This document shows, piece after piece, positions 1-9,600 of a stretch of DNA of 64,000 nucleotides; position 1 is the stretch's first letter, and every line of letters begins with the position of its first letter. The stretch comes from Arthrobacter sp. OAP107 (GTDB lineage: Bacteria > Actinomycetota > Actinomycetes > Actinomycetales > Micrococcaceae): NCBI RefSeq assembly GCF_040546765.1, contig NZ_JBEPOK010000001.1, forward strand, positions 3,410,001 through 3,474,000, written 5' to 3'. The notes under the pieces are model-generated. The model had not been told where the DNA came from. It ran no database searches and saw nothing but the letters and a program-made list of their open reading frames with translations. The translations under genes were made by a program, and so were the position numbers.

Positions 1-334
1 TGCGACGGCGGCCGCCACCGACGACGGCGATTACTCCCTGACGCCGCTGGCGGCGGTTCACCAGTTGAAACGGCTGTTCGCTGCCGCCACCCGTGGACTG
101 CCGCGGATCACCGCCCCGGTGCTGGTCTTCAAGTCGGACAATGACGCGGTGGTGCCCCCGAGCTCGCTCAGCCTGATCCGGAAACGCCTCAGCTCGGCAG
201 CCCTCGACGTGGTGCCGCTTCGGAACAGCGGCCATGTGGCTACGCTGGACACGGACGCCCAAGAAATTTTCGAGTCTTCCGCGAGGTTTTTCCAGGTGCG
301 TTCCCGAAGCCACATACCGTCGGAGAAGTCATGA
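1..334 (+). CDS. Alpha/beta hydrolase (carboxylesterase type), 3' part only
   Basis: The window opens inside this gene; it is open in frame 2 from the first bases and ends with TGA at 332-334. The visible C-terminal part carries the acid and histidine of a serine hydrolase triad: the Asp region FKSDNDAVVP and the His in NSGHVATLD. The nucleophile elbow lies outside the window. It closely resembles the C-terminus of the next gene (ITAPV..F.S..D.VV and H-VATLD-DA-I), so the two are tandem paralogues, probably a duplication. Its stop overlaps the next start as ATGA. Substrate unknown; family members act on carboxyl esters or monoacylglycerols. Confidence 0.85.
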   Translation, partial: ATAAATDDGDYSLTPLAAVHQLKRLFAAATRGLPRITAPVLVFKSDNDAVVPPSSLSLIRKRLSSAALDVVPLRNSGHVATLDTDAQEIFESSARFFQVRSRSHIPSEKS

Positions 335-1143
335 CCGCCGTTCCCGATCACAGCCCGTTCAGCAGCGCCTTCACCGGCGAGGGACCGTCCATCGGCGTCG
401 CCCTGTCCCATGGGTTCACCGGGAGTCCGCACAGCCTGCGTTCGTGGGCCCAGTCCTTTGCCGATGCCGGCTTTGCCGTCAGGATGCCGCTGCTGCCGGG
501 CCACGGCACCACCTGGCAGGAGCTGTCCCGCAGCCGCTGGCAACAGTGGCACGGTGCGATGGACGCCGCGTACCTGGAGCTCGAGGCCGAGTGCGACCTC
601 GTCTTCGCCGCTGGCCTGTCCATGGGCGGCGCCCTGGCACTGCGCCTCGCCGCGACCCGGCCCGTCGCCGGAGCCATCGTGGTCAACCCCGGCCTGGTCA
701 TCGATGACCGCCGGGCCCCGCTGGCCGGGATCCTCAAGCTGGTCCTCAAGAGCACGCCGGCCATCGCCAACGACATCCGGAAGCAGGGCGTCGACGAGGG
801 CGCATATCCGCGGACCCCGGTGGCGGCGGCCCACGAGCTGAATAAGATGTTCAAGGACACGGTCCGGCTGCTGCCACGCATCACGGCACCGGTGCGCGTG
901 TTCCGCTCGACGGTGGACCATGTTGTGTCGGATTCCAGCATCATGGCCCTGCAGCGCGGGCTTACCCACGCCCCGCTGCAGCTCACGCGGCTCGACAACA
1001 GTTACCACGTGGCCACACTGGACCACGACGCCGACCAGATCTTCAGCGGCTCAGTGGACTTCATCCGCTCCGTAGTGGCGGGCATCCGCCAGGGAACCGC
1101 CGGCTCCGCGACAGCCAGCCAGAAGGGCGCCACCGATGAATAG
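331..1143 (+). CDS. Alpha/beta hydrolase, carboxylesterase / monoacylglycerol lipase type
   Basis: 270 aa cytoplasmic serine hydrolase. Visible family features are the oxyanion segment HGFTGSPHSLRSWA, the LLPGHGTTW loop typical of Est30-type esterases, the nucleophile elbow AGLSMGGALAL (Ser near residue 91), the acid in FRSTVDHVVSD and the catalytic His in YHVATLDHDAD. It starts by ATGA overlap with the preceding paralogue and overlaps the next gene by 8 bases, so the three are translationally coupled. In actinobacteria such genes often sit close to acyltransferase and acyl-CoA ligase genes; an acyl-CoA synthetase lies about 2 kb downstream. The exact ester substrate cannot be read from sequence. 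Confidence 0.85.
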   Translation: MTAVPDHSPFSSAFTGEGPSIGVALSHGFTGSPHSLRSWAQSFADAGFAVRMPLLPGHGTTWQELSRSRWQQWHGAMDAAYLELEAECDLVFAAGLSMGGALALRLAATRPVAGAIVVNPGLVIDDRRAPLAGILKLVLKSTPAIANDIRKQGVDEGAYPRTPVAAAHELNKMFKDTVRLLPRITAPVRVFRSTVDHVVSDSSIMALQRGLTHAPLQLTRLDNSYHVATLDHDADQIFSGSVDFIRSVVAGIRQGTAGSATASQKGATDE

Positions 1144-1873
1144 GCCCGATTCGAATGCATCCGATCCGAGCGCCAACCAGGACGACGCCGTCTGGCTTGA
1201 CCTGGTGGCCAGGCTCACGGCTGACACCCCGGTGCCGGATACAGACGCCGTCCCCGGCGACGGCGAATCCACCGGGCCCGGTTCTCCGCGCCATCACGGC
1301 GGCCCCCGGCACAGCGCCGCTGCCAGCGACGGGGCAGGCGACGCTCCCGACGGCGCCAACCCTGCACCGGCATCTGGTTCTGCCCGCGCAGCAGGCCCTG
1401 CTCCGGCGGAACAGTCGGACTCCGGTTCCGGCACGGCAGGCGCTGCAAGGCATTTCACCGACTTCGATCCGTTGGGCCTGGCTCCCCGGGCGCCCCGCGA
1501 GCTGTCCGCCGCCGAGCGGCAGCAGGCTGCGGAGCAGGCCAAAGCCGCCGAGCGTGAAAAGGCTGCCGGGTCCGGGCAGGCCGACGTTCCGGCCGGCGCC
1601 GGGGATCCGCGGGACTACAGCATCGAGGACGACGACGGTGAGTTCGTCCCGGAGGAACCGCCCAAGCTGTCGGCCACGGACCCGCTGACGATGCTGGCGT
1701 GGCTGGGCGCCGTGGGTGCTCCGGTTGCCCTGGTCCTGTCGTCCATGTTCTGGCGCTCTGCGCCGCTGCTGGCAATCCTGGGCATGGTGGTCATCTTCAT
1801 CGCGGCCGTGGTGTATCTGATCATGAAGCTGCCTCAGGAGAAGGACGAGAACGACGACGGTGCCCGGGTCTGA
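1136..1873 (+). CDS. Putative membrane protein with disordered N-terminus
   Basis: 245 aa. The first about 180 residues are rich in Ala, Pro, Gly, Asp and Ser and look disordered, with a short Ala/Glu/Lys helix near 120-145 and an acidic stretch (IEDDDGEFVPEEPP). The C-terminus holds two hydrophobic segments (about 188-207 and 211-231, ending LIMKLP) followed by an acidic tail. It fits a small two-pass protein with a long cytoplasmic N-terminal tail. I do not recognise a catalytic domain. It overlaps the hydrolase gene by 8 bases and converges with the glucokinase gene 8 bases further on, with only a weak hairpin (CTGAC-6-GTCAG) between them. Confidence 0.75.
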   Translation: MNRPDSNASDPSANQDDAVWLDLVARLTADTPVPDTDAVPGDGESTGPGSPRHHGGPRHSAAASDGAGDAPDGANPAPASGSARAAGPAPAEQSDSGSGTAGAARHFTDFDPLGLAPRAPRELSAAERQQAAEQAKAAEREKAAGSGQADVPAGAGDPRDYSIEDDDGEFVPEEPPKLSATDPLTMLAWLGAVGAPVALVLSSMFWRSAPLLAILGMVVIFIAAVVYLIMKLPQEKDENDDGARV

Positions 1874-1881
1874 CGCTTCGG

Positions 1882-3042
1882 TCAGCGGTGCGTGCGGCTG
1901 ACCGCGCGGGAGAGGTCGGCAGCGCCAATCAGCCCGGCGTTGGGCCCCAGTGCGGCGAGGTCGATTTCGGCGGCCGGGCGGAATCCGCGGCCGGTGAGGT
2001 TGCGGGCGAAGGCCTTGCGTGCGGGGGCCACCAGCAGTTCGCCGGCCGCGCAAAGCCCGCCGCCGATTACGAACTTCCCCGGATCGAGGGCTGCGGCAAG
2101 GTTGGCCAGCCCCAGCCCAAGCCAGTTCCCGACGTCTTCGAGGAGCTCCCGGGAGGCGGCGTCGCCGGCAATGGCCAGCTCGGTCACCGTGGCTCCGGTG
2201 ATGCGCTCCGCGCTTCCGTCCACGGCCTTGAGAAGTTCCTGGGCCACCGGCGAATTCGCCAGCGCCAGTTCCCGGGCCTCGCGGCCAAGGGCGTTGCCTG
2301 AGGCGTACTGTTCCCAGCATCCGCGGTTGCCGCATTCGCACCGGTGTCCGCCCGGCATGATGATCTGGTGGCCGAACTCCCCCGCCACGCCGAACCTGCC
2401 GCGCTCAACGTGTCCGTCCATGACCATGGCTCCGCCGATGCCGGTGCCGAGGGTGATACAGACCAGCCGGTCCTGCCCCTGCCCGGCACCAAAGCGCCAC
2501 TCTGCCCAGGCCGCGGCATCGGCGTCGTTAACGAGCATGACGGGACGGCGAAGCAAGTGCTGCAGGTTTTCGCGCAGTGGTTCGTTCCGCCAGGCGAGGT
2601 GCGGGCTGAACAGCACCGTGCCGCCGTCGAGATCCATCCAGCCGGCGGCGCCAATGCCCACGGATCTGATCCGGGCACCGGCGCTCAATTCCTCGACGAG
2701 TTCCACGATGACGCGCTCCACGGCACGCGGATCGCTTCCCGGCGTGGAGCGCCGGGCCTCGCTCAGGATGTGGCCCTCGGCGTCCACCACCCCTGCCGCG
2801 ACTTTTGTGCCGCCAATGTCGATGCCGATGGCAAGGCCCCGGCGGCCCAGCCGCAGCTGCTGCCGGAACAAGCGGTGCCCGGCCCGCTGTCCGCCGGATC
2901 CCTTTACCGGGCGCCGTGGCATCGAATGCCGTGACACTGGCTGCCGTAGCGCCCCGCGCCGGGACGCCCATCCTCCGGCCAGGCCGCTCCGGCTTGAGTC
3001 AATGGGCGGGACTGGCTGCTCGTTGGGCGGGGAGGGCTGCAT
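1882..3042 (-). CDS. glk: ROK family glucokinase
   Basis: 386 aa. ATP-dependent phosphorylation of glucose to glucose 6-phosphate is the expected role. An N-terminal ATP-binding motif (IDIGGTKVAAGVV) and the ROK zinc motif (GGHRCECGNRGCWEQYASG) are present, as are the sugar-binding region (NDADAAAWAEW) and the phosphate loop (LGTGIGGAMV). A 50-residue basic, Pro-rich N-terminal stretch precedes the kinase domain. The start chosen is the ATG at 3042 (MQPSPPNEQ), 4 bases after a GGGGGA ribosome site; an in-frame start 60 bases upstream lacks one. It converges on the preceding gene and is divergent from the acyl-CoA synthetase gene. A ROK repressor is less likely because no N-terminal helix-turn-helix is visible. 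Confidence 0.88.
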   Translation of the reverse strand: MQPSPPNEQPVPPIDSSRSGLAGGWASRRGALRQPVSRHSMPRRPVKGSGGQRAGHRLFRQQLRLGRRGLAIGIDIGGTKVAAGVVDAEGHILSEARRSTPGSDPRAVERVIVELVEELSAGARIRSVGIGAAGWMDLDGGTVLFSPHLAWRNEPLRENLQHLLRRPVMLVNDADAAAWAEWRFGAGQGQDRLVCITLGTGIGGAMVMDGHVERGRFGVAGEFGHQIIMPGGHRCECGNRGCWEQYASGNALGREARELALANSPVAQELLKAVDGSAERITGATVTELAIAGDAASRELLEDVGNWLGLGLANLAAALDPGKFVIGGGLCAAGELLVAPARKAFARNLTGRGFRPAAEIDLAALGPNAGLIGAADLSRAVSRTHR

Positions 3043-3140
3043 AGTCCCCCATTCTAGGTGCCGCCGTCGCGCGTCTTCGCAGCTACGACACACACGCGAC
3101 ACGTGCGCTGAACTGGCGTCATCCGGCCCTCCGCCGTAAA

Positions 3141-3156
3141 GTTACCGACGGGTAAC
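3141..3156. promoter_or_regulatory. Inverted repeat in the glk / acyl-CoA synthetase divergent region
   Basis: GTTACC-GACG-GGTAAC, a perfect 6-bp inverted repeat with a 4-base centre. It lies 81 bases upstream of the acyl-CoA synthetase start and about 100 bases upstream of glk. Size and symmetry fit a TetR-family type operator, but the regulator is not in the window. Function inferred only. Confidence 0.4.
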
Positions 3157-3236
3157 CTACACCTCCCGGCCTCAGACGGGCGACGTACTAAGGTTAGGAC
3201 TACCCGCTGCGGCCAACGGATATCAAAGGAGCTAAC

Positions 3237-5057
3237 GTGCGCGAATTCAGCGTTCCGCCCTTGGCGAACGTACCCCTGGACAGCAACATCACGGACCTCG
3301 TACTGCGCCAGGCAGCTAAGGCCTCCAACCCTGCCCTCTTTTCGCGCCTCGATTCCGCCGGTCAGTGGCAGGACATCCGTGCCAACGAATTCCTGGCCGA
3401 CGTATCCGTCCTCGCCAAGGGGCTCATCGCCAGCGGCGTTGGTGCAGGCGACCGCGTGGGCATCATGTCCCGCACCCGATATGAATGGGCACTCATCGAC
3501 TTCGCCATCTGGTTCGCAGGTGGCGTTTCCGTTCCCATCTACGAAACGTCATCGCCCTCCCAGGTCGCTTGGAACCTGGGTGACTCTGGCGCCGTCGCCG
3601 CATTCGGCGAATCGGACCACCACGAAAACATCATCCGGCAGGCGGCAGCCACGGAGGGGCTCACGGCGCTGGCCCACGTGTGGCAGTTGGAGGGGGACGG
3701 CCTCGCCGCCCTGCGTGCAGCCGGAGCCGCCGTCAGCCATGAGGAACTCGACGCACGGCGGCGCTCCGCCGGGCTCCGCGACCTTGCCACCATCATTTAC
3801 ACCTCCGGCACCACGGGCCGGCCCAAGGGCTGCGAACTCACGCACGGAAACTTCGTGGAACTGTCCGAGAACGCCCTGGCCACCTCACTGAGCGGCATAG
3901 TCAATGAGCAGTCCCGGACCATCATGTTCCTGCCGCTGGCGCATGTCTTCGCGCGCTTCATCTCAGTCCTGGCCGTTGCCGCAGGCGTCACCGTGGCGCA
4001 CACCCCCGACATCAAGCACCTGCTGCCCGACCTGCAGAGCTATAAGCCGACGTTCATCCTTGCCGTTCCGCGCGTATTCGAAAAGGTCTACAACTCGGCG
4101 CTCACCAAGGCCGAGGACGGCGGCAAGGGCGCCATCTTCCACAAGGCCGCCGAGACTGCCATCGCCTACTCGCAGGCACGGCAGGCAGGCGGCGCCGGCC
4201 TGGGCCTGAAGCTCAGGCACGCGATCTTCGACAAGCTCGTCTACGGCAGGCTCCGCGCCGCCATGGGCGGCGAGGTGGCCCACGCGGTGTCCGGCGGCGG
4301 CCCGCTCGGCGAGCGTCTGGGCCACTTCTTCCAGGGCATTGGACTGCAGATCCTGGAAGGCTACGGCCTCACCGAAACCACGGCACCGGTCAGCGTCAAC
4401 ACGCCGGAGCGGATCAAGATCGGCACGGTCGGCGTCCCGATTCCAGGCAACAGTGTCCGGATTGCCGACGACGGCGAGATCCTCGTCAAGGGCGCCTGCG
4501 TCATGCGCGGGTACTACCAGCGCCCCGACCTGACAGCGGAGTCGTTCGCTGACGGCTGGTTCCGCACCGGTGATATCGGCCAACTCGATGACGACGGCTA
4601 CTTGCTGATCACCGGCCGGAAGAAGGAAATCATCGTCACCGCGGGCGGCAAGAACGTGGTTCCCGCATTGCTCGAGGACCAGATCCGGGCGGATGCGCTC
4701 GTGTCGCAGGTCCTCGTCGTGGGTGACAACCGCCCCTTCATCGGCGCCCTCGTGACGCTCGATGAGGAAGCCCTCCCGGGCTGGCTGCAGCGTCACGGCC
4801 TGCCCGCGGACACCTCCCTGGGCGACGCCGCCGGCAACGCCGAAGTCAAGGCCGCCGTGCAGGAGCTCATCAACCAGGCCAACCAGTCGGTCTCCCAGGC
4901 GGAGGCCATCAAGTCCTTCCGGATCGTGCCGAGCGACTTCACTGAAGCCTCCGGCCACCTGACCCCGTCCATGAAGGTCAAGCGCGCCCAGGTCATGAAG
5001 GACTTCGAAGGCGTGATCGAGGAAATGTACAAGTCGCCGAAACCCACCCGCGCCTAG
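3237..5057 (+). CDS. Long-chain fatty acid-CoA ligase (FadD15-like AMP-binding enzyme)
   Basis: 606 aa. It activates fatty acids through an acyl-adenylate to acyl-CoA. The signature P-loop YTSGTTGRPKG lies near residue 190, followed by GYGLTETTAPVS, the adenylate motif WFRTGDIGQLDDDGYL and the hinge ITGRKKEIIVTAGGKN. The catalytic C-terminal Lys is in the segment HLTPSMKVKR. Length and motif spacing match the long-chain (about 600 aa) branch rather than acetyl-CoA synthetase. Start is GTG at 3237 with AAAGGAG 6 bases upstream; a GTTACC inverted repeat sits in the promoter region. It converges with the MinD-like gene, only 7 bases apart, with no obvious terminator. Confidence 0.92.
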   Translation: MREFSVPPLANVPLDSNITDLVLRQAAKASNPALFSRLDSAGQWQDIRANEFLADVSVLAKGLIASGVGAGDRVGIMSRTRYEWALIDFAIWFAGGVSVPIYETSSPSQVAWNLGDSGAVAAFGESDHHENIIRQAAATEGLTALAHVWQLEGDGLAALRAAGAAVSHEELDARRRSAGLRDLATIIYTSGTTGRPKGCELTHGNFVELSENALATSLSGIVNEQSRTIMFLPLAHVFARFISVLAVAAGVTVAHTPDIKHLLPDLQSYKPTFILAVPRVFEKVYNSALTKAEDGGKGAIFHKAAETAIAYSQARQAGGAGLGLKLRHAIFDKLVYGRLRAAMGGEVAHAVSGGGPLGERLGHFFQGIGLQILEGYGLTETTAPVSVNTPERIKIGTVGVPIPGNSVRIADDGEILVKGACVMRGYYQRPDLTAESFADGWFRTGDIGQLDDDGYLLITGRKKEIIVTAGGKNVVPALLEDQIRADALVSQVLVVGDNRPFIGALVTLDEEALPGWLQRHGLPADTSLGDAAGNAEVKAAVQELINQANQSVSQAEAIKSFRIVPSDFTEASGHLTPSMKVKRAQVMKDFEGVIEEMYKSPKPTRA

Positions 5058-5064
5058 CAGGAGC

Positions 5065-6492
5065 TCAGGACTGCTGGAGTTCGTCCACTACCAGCGCGGC
5101 CAGCTCCACGGCGGCGGCGCGGGTGGCCGGCTTCAGCTGGCTGAGGCTGATCCGCGAGCCTTCCGCAAGGTGCCGGTCGTGCGGAATCCGCACCACATTC
5201 TTGACCCTGGACAGGAAGTGCTGCTCGATTTCGTCGATGTTGACCAGGGTGCGGTTACCGGCGGCCATGTTGATGACCACTGTTGCCTTGGCGACGAGGT
5301 CCTGGCGGCCGTGGGCTTCCAGCCAGGACAGCGTTTCGGACGCGAGCCGGGCCTCGTCCACGCTGCCGCCGGAGACCAGGACCACGGCGTCGGCCTTTTC
5401 CAAAGTGCCCTTCATGACCGAGTGCACCATGCCGGTGCCCGAGTCGGTGAGCACGATCGAGTAGTACCGGCCCAGGATGTCGGTGACGGCGCGGTAGTCG
5501 GCGTCGTCGAAGGCGTGTGCCACCATGGGATCGGTGTCCGAGGCGAGCACATCGAGGCGTGAACCATCCCGCGCCGTGTAGTTGGACAGCTGCGCGAACG
5601 AGTTCACCGTGAACCTGTCCTTCACCAGCTGGCGGGCCGTGAAATCAGCCCTGCCCGGCGACCGGTCCGAGAGCGTGCCCCGGTCCGGATTCGCATCCAT
5701 GGCGATGACCCGGTCCTCCCGCAGCTCCGCCAGCACCATGCCGAGCAGCGTGGTGACGGTGGTCTTGCCCACTCCACCCTTGCGCGAGAGCACCGGCACG
5801 TACCGGGTCCGCTCCCCCAGCCGCGTGGCGATGCGGTGCTCCATGGCCCGCTGGATGCGGACCTGGTCCGAATCGCCCAGGTTCACGTAGCCCAAGGTCG
5901 CCTGATAGAGCCAGCGGCGCCAGCCTGCGACCGGAGCGGCCGCGGTCCTGGTCAGGAGCCGGTCGGCGGTCAGGGCGGCAGCCGGCTCAGGTCCCTCGGG
6001 TTTTTCCCGGCGGCCGGGGAGGTCCTTCACCTCTTCAGCCGGCGACTCCGCGACTGGCGCAGCGGGAATGGCAGGTTCCGCTGCATCAGAATTTGCCGGC
6101 TCTGCGCCGACTGCCTCGGTATTGGCGGCGGCTACGCCGGCCGCCCCGGTATCCGCGGCGGCTGCGCCTGCTCCGCCGGGGCTGACGATGCCCGGTCCTG
6201 CGGTCACCACGGGCATGGCCGCCGTCGCCGTGCCCGGCTGCACCACGCCATTCACTGCGGAGAGCGAGCCGGCGGAGGTCCGGTCCTGGGCGTCTGACAC
6301 AGTCACCACGCTGATGTCCCCCGTCGGCGCGGCGCCGGCAGCATCTGACGGCGACAAATCCGGACCGTCCACCGGAGGCACGCCGCCGGGACCGGTTCCG
6401 ACTTCCTCAGCAACGTCGGCAGCGCTGTCCTGGGAGATAGAGGGGCTCCGGTCCGGGCGCGGGCCGGGCTTGGGCGTGTTGATCTGCGTCAT
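5065..6492 (-). CDS. MinD/ParA-type ATPase resembling EspI of type VII secretion loci
   Basis: 475 aa in two parts. Residues 1 to about 215 are low-complexity Ala/Pro/Gly/Val sequence. The C-terminal half is a deviant Walker ATPase: KGGVGKTTVTTLLG (Walker A with signature Lys), VIAMDANPDRG (switch I) and YSIVLTDSGTG (Walker B region), then a segment VSGGSVDEARLA typical of MinD-like proteins. The disordered N-terminus plus MinD domain matches the EspI/Rv3876 architecture, yet no ESX genes (EccC, EsxA/B, mycosin) are seen nearby. Likely a membrane- or polar-associated regulatory ATPase; precise role unknown. It lies 173 bases downstream of pyc, on the same strand. Confidence 0.75.
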   Translation of the reverse strand: MTQINTPKPGPRPDRSPSISQDSAADVAEEVGTGPGGVPPVDGPDLSPSDAAGAAPTGDISVVTVSDAQDRTSAGSLSAVNGVVQPGTATAAMPVVTAGPGIVSPGGAGAAAADTGAAGVAAANTEAVGAEPANSDAAEPAIPAAPVAESPAEEVKDLPGRREKPEGPEPAAALTADRLLTRTAAAPVAGWRRWLYQATLGYVNLGDSDQVRIQRAMEHRIATRLGERTRYVPVLSRKGGVGKTTVTTLLGMVLAELREDRVIAMDANPDRGTLSDRSPGRADFTARQLVKDRFTVNSFAQLSNYTARDGSRLDVLASDTDPMVAHAFDDADYRAVTDILGRYYSIVLTDSGTGMVHSVMKGTLEKADAVVLVSGGSVDEARLASETLSWLEAHGRQDLVAKATVVINMAAGNRTLVNIDEIEQHFLSRVKNVVRIPHDRHLAEGSRISLSQLKPATRAAAVELAALVVDELQQS

Positions 6493-6610
6493 GGCTTCTG
6501 CTCTGTTTTCTACTGGCTTCCGGTCAGGTTCCGGCCGCCGGTGTGGTTCGGAAATGGCTGTGGGGGCGGCTTGGCGCCGTCCCCACTACCTTTTTCTGTT
6601 TTCCACCCTA

Positions 6611-6641
6611 CCCGCAGGGCGGCCACGGGCCACCCTGCGGG
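6611..6641 (-). terminator. Hairpin between pyc and the MinD-like gene
   Basis: A 9-bp perfect stem (CCCGCAGGG / CCCTGCGGG) continues past one mismatch with 4 more pairs and a 3-base loop. It lies about 25 bases beyond the pyc stop in the direction of pyc transcription. No T-run follows, so termination is plausible but weaker than for a canonical terminator. Confidence 0.4.
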
Positions 6642-6665
6642 CAGTTATGCGGTAGCCTGCCGCGT

Positions 6666-9600
6666 TTATTCGACAACGATCAGCAGGTCGCCACCCTGGA
6701 CCTGTTCCACAGCGGAAATGGCCAGCCGCGTCACCTTGCCGCCCACCGGCGTCGTGATGGATGCCTCCATCTTCATCGCCTCGATGGTGGCAATGGTGTC
6801 GCCTGCGTTGACGGTATCGCCCGCCTTGACGGTGACCGTCACGGCGCCCGCGAAGGGAGCGGCGACGTGGCCCGGGATGGACGGGTCAGCCTTCTCGGCC
6901 GTCTTCACGTTGCTGACGACGGACTTGTCGCGCACCGAGACCGGGCGGGACTGACCGTTCAGTGTGCACATGACCGTGCGCATGCCCTTCTCATCGGGCT
7001 CGGACACAGCTTCCAGGGACGCGATGAGGCGCACACCCTTTTCGAGCTGGATTACGTGCTCCTCGCCGCGCTGCAGGCCGTAGAGGTAGTCACGGGTGTC
7101 CAGGACTGAAACGTTGCCGTACGTCTCCCTGCTCTTGAGGTAGTCCTTGGTGGGGCCGGCGAAGAGCAGCCGGTTCAGCGTCTGCTGGCGGGTCTTGGAG
7201 TCACCGCGGAGAGCGGCGCTGTCCTCGGCACTCAGCTCGGCATCGCGCACCTTGATGCTGCGGCCCTGGAGGGCCTTGGTGCGGAACGGTTCCGGCCAGC
7301 CTCCCGGAGGATCGCCCAGCTCACCGGACAGGAAGCCGATAACGGAGTCCGGGATGTCGTAGTTCTGCGGGTTCTCGTTGAAGTCGGCCGGGTCTGCGTT
7401 CAGGCCCACGAGGTGCAGGGCGAGGTCGCCCACCACCTTGGACGACGGGGTCACCTTGACCAGGTGGCCAAGGATCCGGTCGGCTGCGGTGTACATGTCC
7501 TCGATCGCCTCGAAGCGCTCGCCCAGGCCCAGCGCGATGGCCTGCTGGCGGAGGTTGGACAGCTGCCCGCCCGGGATTTCGTGCTGGTAGACGCGGCCGG
7601 TCGGGCCCGGCAGGCCCGACTCGAAGGGAGCGTAGACCCTGCGCACGGCTTCCCAGTACGGTTCGAGGGAGCTGACGGCGGCCAGGCTGAGCCCGGTGTC
7701 ACGTTCCGTGTGGGCCAGGGCGGCAACCAGGGCCGACGCCGACGGCTGGCTCGTGGTGCCGGCCAGGGAGGCCGAGGCGACGTCCACGGCGTCCACGCCT
7801 GCATCGACTGCCGCGAGCAGCGTGGCGAGCTGGCCGCCGGCGGTGTCGTGGGTGTGGAGGTGAACCGGAAGGTCGAAGCGTTCCCGCAGCGCCGAGACGA
7901 GCTTCGCGGCGGCAGCCGGACGCAGCAGGCCCGCCATGTCCTTGATGGCGAGGATGTGGGCGCCCGCTTCAACGATCCTGTCCGCGAGGCCCAGGTAGTA
8001 GTCCAGCGTGTAGAGCGTCTCGTCCGGGTCCAGCATGTCGCCCGTGTAGCACAGTGCCACCTCGGCGACGGCGGTGCCGGTGGCCCGGACGGCGCGAATG
8101 GCAGGTGCCATCTGGCTGACGTCGTTCAGCGCATCGAAGATGCGGAAGATGTCGATGCCCGTGGCCGCTGCCTCGTTGACGAAAGCCTCGGTCACTTCCT
8201 CGGGATACGGGGTGTAGCCCACGGTGTTCCGGCCGCGGAGCAGCATCTGCAGGCAGACGTTCGGCAGGGCCTTGCGGAGCGCGGCGAGCCGGTCCCAGGG
8301 ATCCTCGCCGAGGAAGCGCAGGGCGACATCGTAGGTAGCGCCGCCCCAGGCCTCAACGGACAGCAGATCCGGCAGGAGGGTGGAGACCGCGGGTGCGGCG
8401 GCCAGCAGGTCCCTGGTGCGGACGCGGGTGGCCAGCAGGGACTGGTGGGCGTCGCGGAAAGTGGTGTCCGTGACGGCCACGGCCGTCTGCTCGCGCAGCG
8501 CCTTGGCGAAGCCCTCCGGCCCGAGTTCCAGCAGTCGCTGGCGGGAGCCGGGGCGGGCTTCGATGCCCTTGACTGACGGGAGCTTGTCCGCCGGGTCGCT
8601 GTGGACCGGAAGTTCGCCGTTCGGCTTGTTCACGGTGACCTCCGCGAGCCACGTCAGCAGCTTGGTGCCGCGGTCGGCGGAGACGCGCGCCTTCAGCAGT
8701 TCGGGCCGTTCGTCGATGAAGGACGTGGCCACGTTGCCGGCGATGAAGTCGGCGTCGTCAAGGACGGCCTGCAGGAAGGAGATGTTGGTGGAGACACCGC
8801 GGATACGGAATTCCGCCAGTGCCCGGCGCGCCCTGGCAACGGCGGCGGGGTAGTCCCGGCCGCGGCAGGTGAGCTTCACCAGCATCGAGTCGAAGTGCGG
8901 GCTGATCTCGGCACCCGAGTAGACGGTACCGCCGTCGAGCCTTACGCCGGCACCGCCGGCGGAGCGGTAGCCGGTGATCTTTCCGACGTCGGGCCGGAAG
9001 CCGTTGGCCGGGTCCTCGGTGGTGATGCGGCTCTGCAGCGCGGCGCCCTTGAGGAAGACGGTCTCCTGGGACAGGCCCAGGTCGGCCAGGGTCTCGCCGG
9101 CGGCGATGCGCATCTGGGCCTGGACGAGGTCGACGTCGGTGACCTCTTCCGTGACGGTGTGCTCCACCTGGATGCGGGGGTTCATTTCGATGAAGACGTG
9201 CTGGCCGGCGCGTTCGCCCACGGTGTCCACCAGGAACTCGACCGTTCCGGCGTTGACGTAGTTCAGGGCCTTGGCGAACTTCACGGCATCCCGGTACAGG
9301 GCCTGGCGGATACCTTCGTCCAGGTTGGGGGCCGGGGCGATCTCGATGACCTTCTGGTGGCGGCGCTGGATGGAACAGTCACGCTCGAAGAGGTGCATGA
9401 CGTTGCCCTCGGCGTCGGCCAGGATCTGGACCTCGATGTGGCGCGGACGCAGCACGGCCTGCTCAAGGAACATGGTGGGGTCACCGAAGGCCGCATCGGC
9501 TTCGCGCATGGCGGACTGCAGAGCCTCCGGCAAGGCCTCGCGGGTGTCGACGCGGCGCATGCCGCGCCCGCCGCCGCCTGCCACGGCCTTGGCAAAGATG

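Noticed and set aside
58..1026. Long minus-strand open frame over the hydrolase genes
   Set aside because: It is antisense to two clear alpha/beta hydrolase genes with intact motifs and has no family features.
5058..5064. Terminator between the convergent acyl-CoA synthetase and MinD-like genes
   Set aside because: Only 7 bases separate the stops and no hairpin is visible there.
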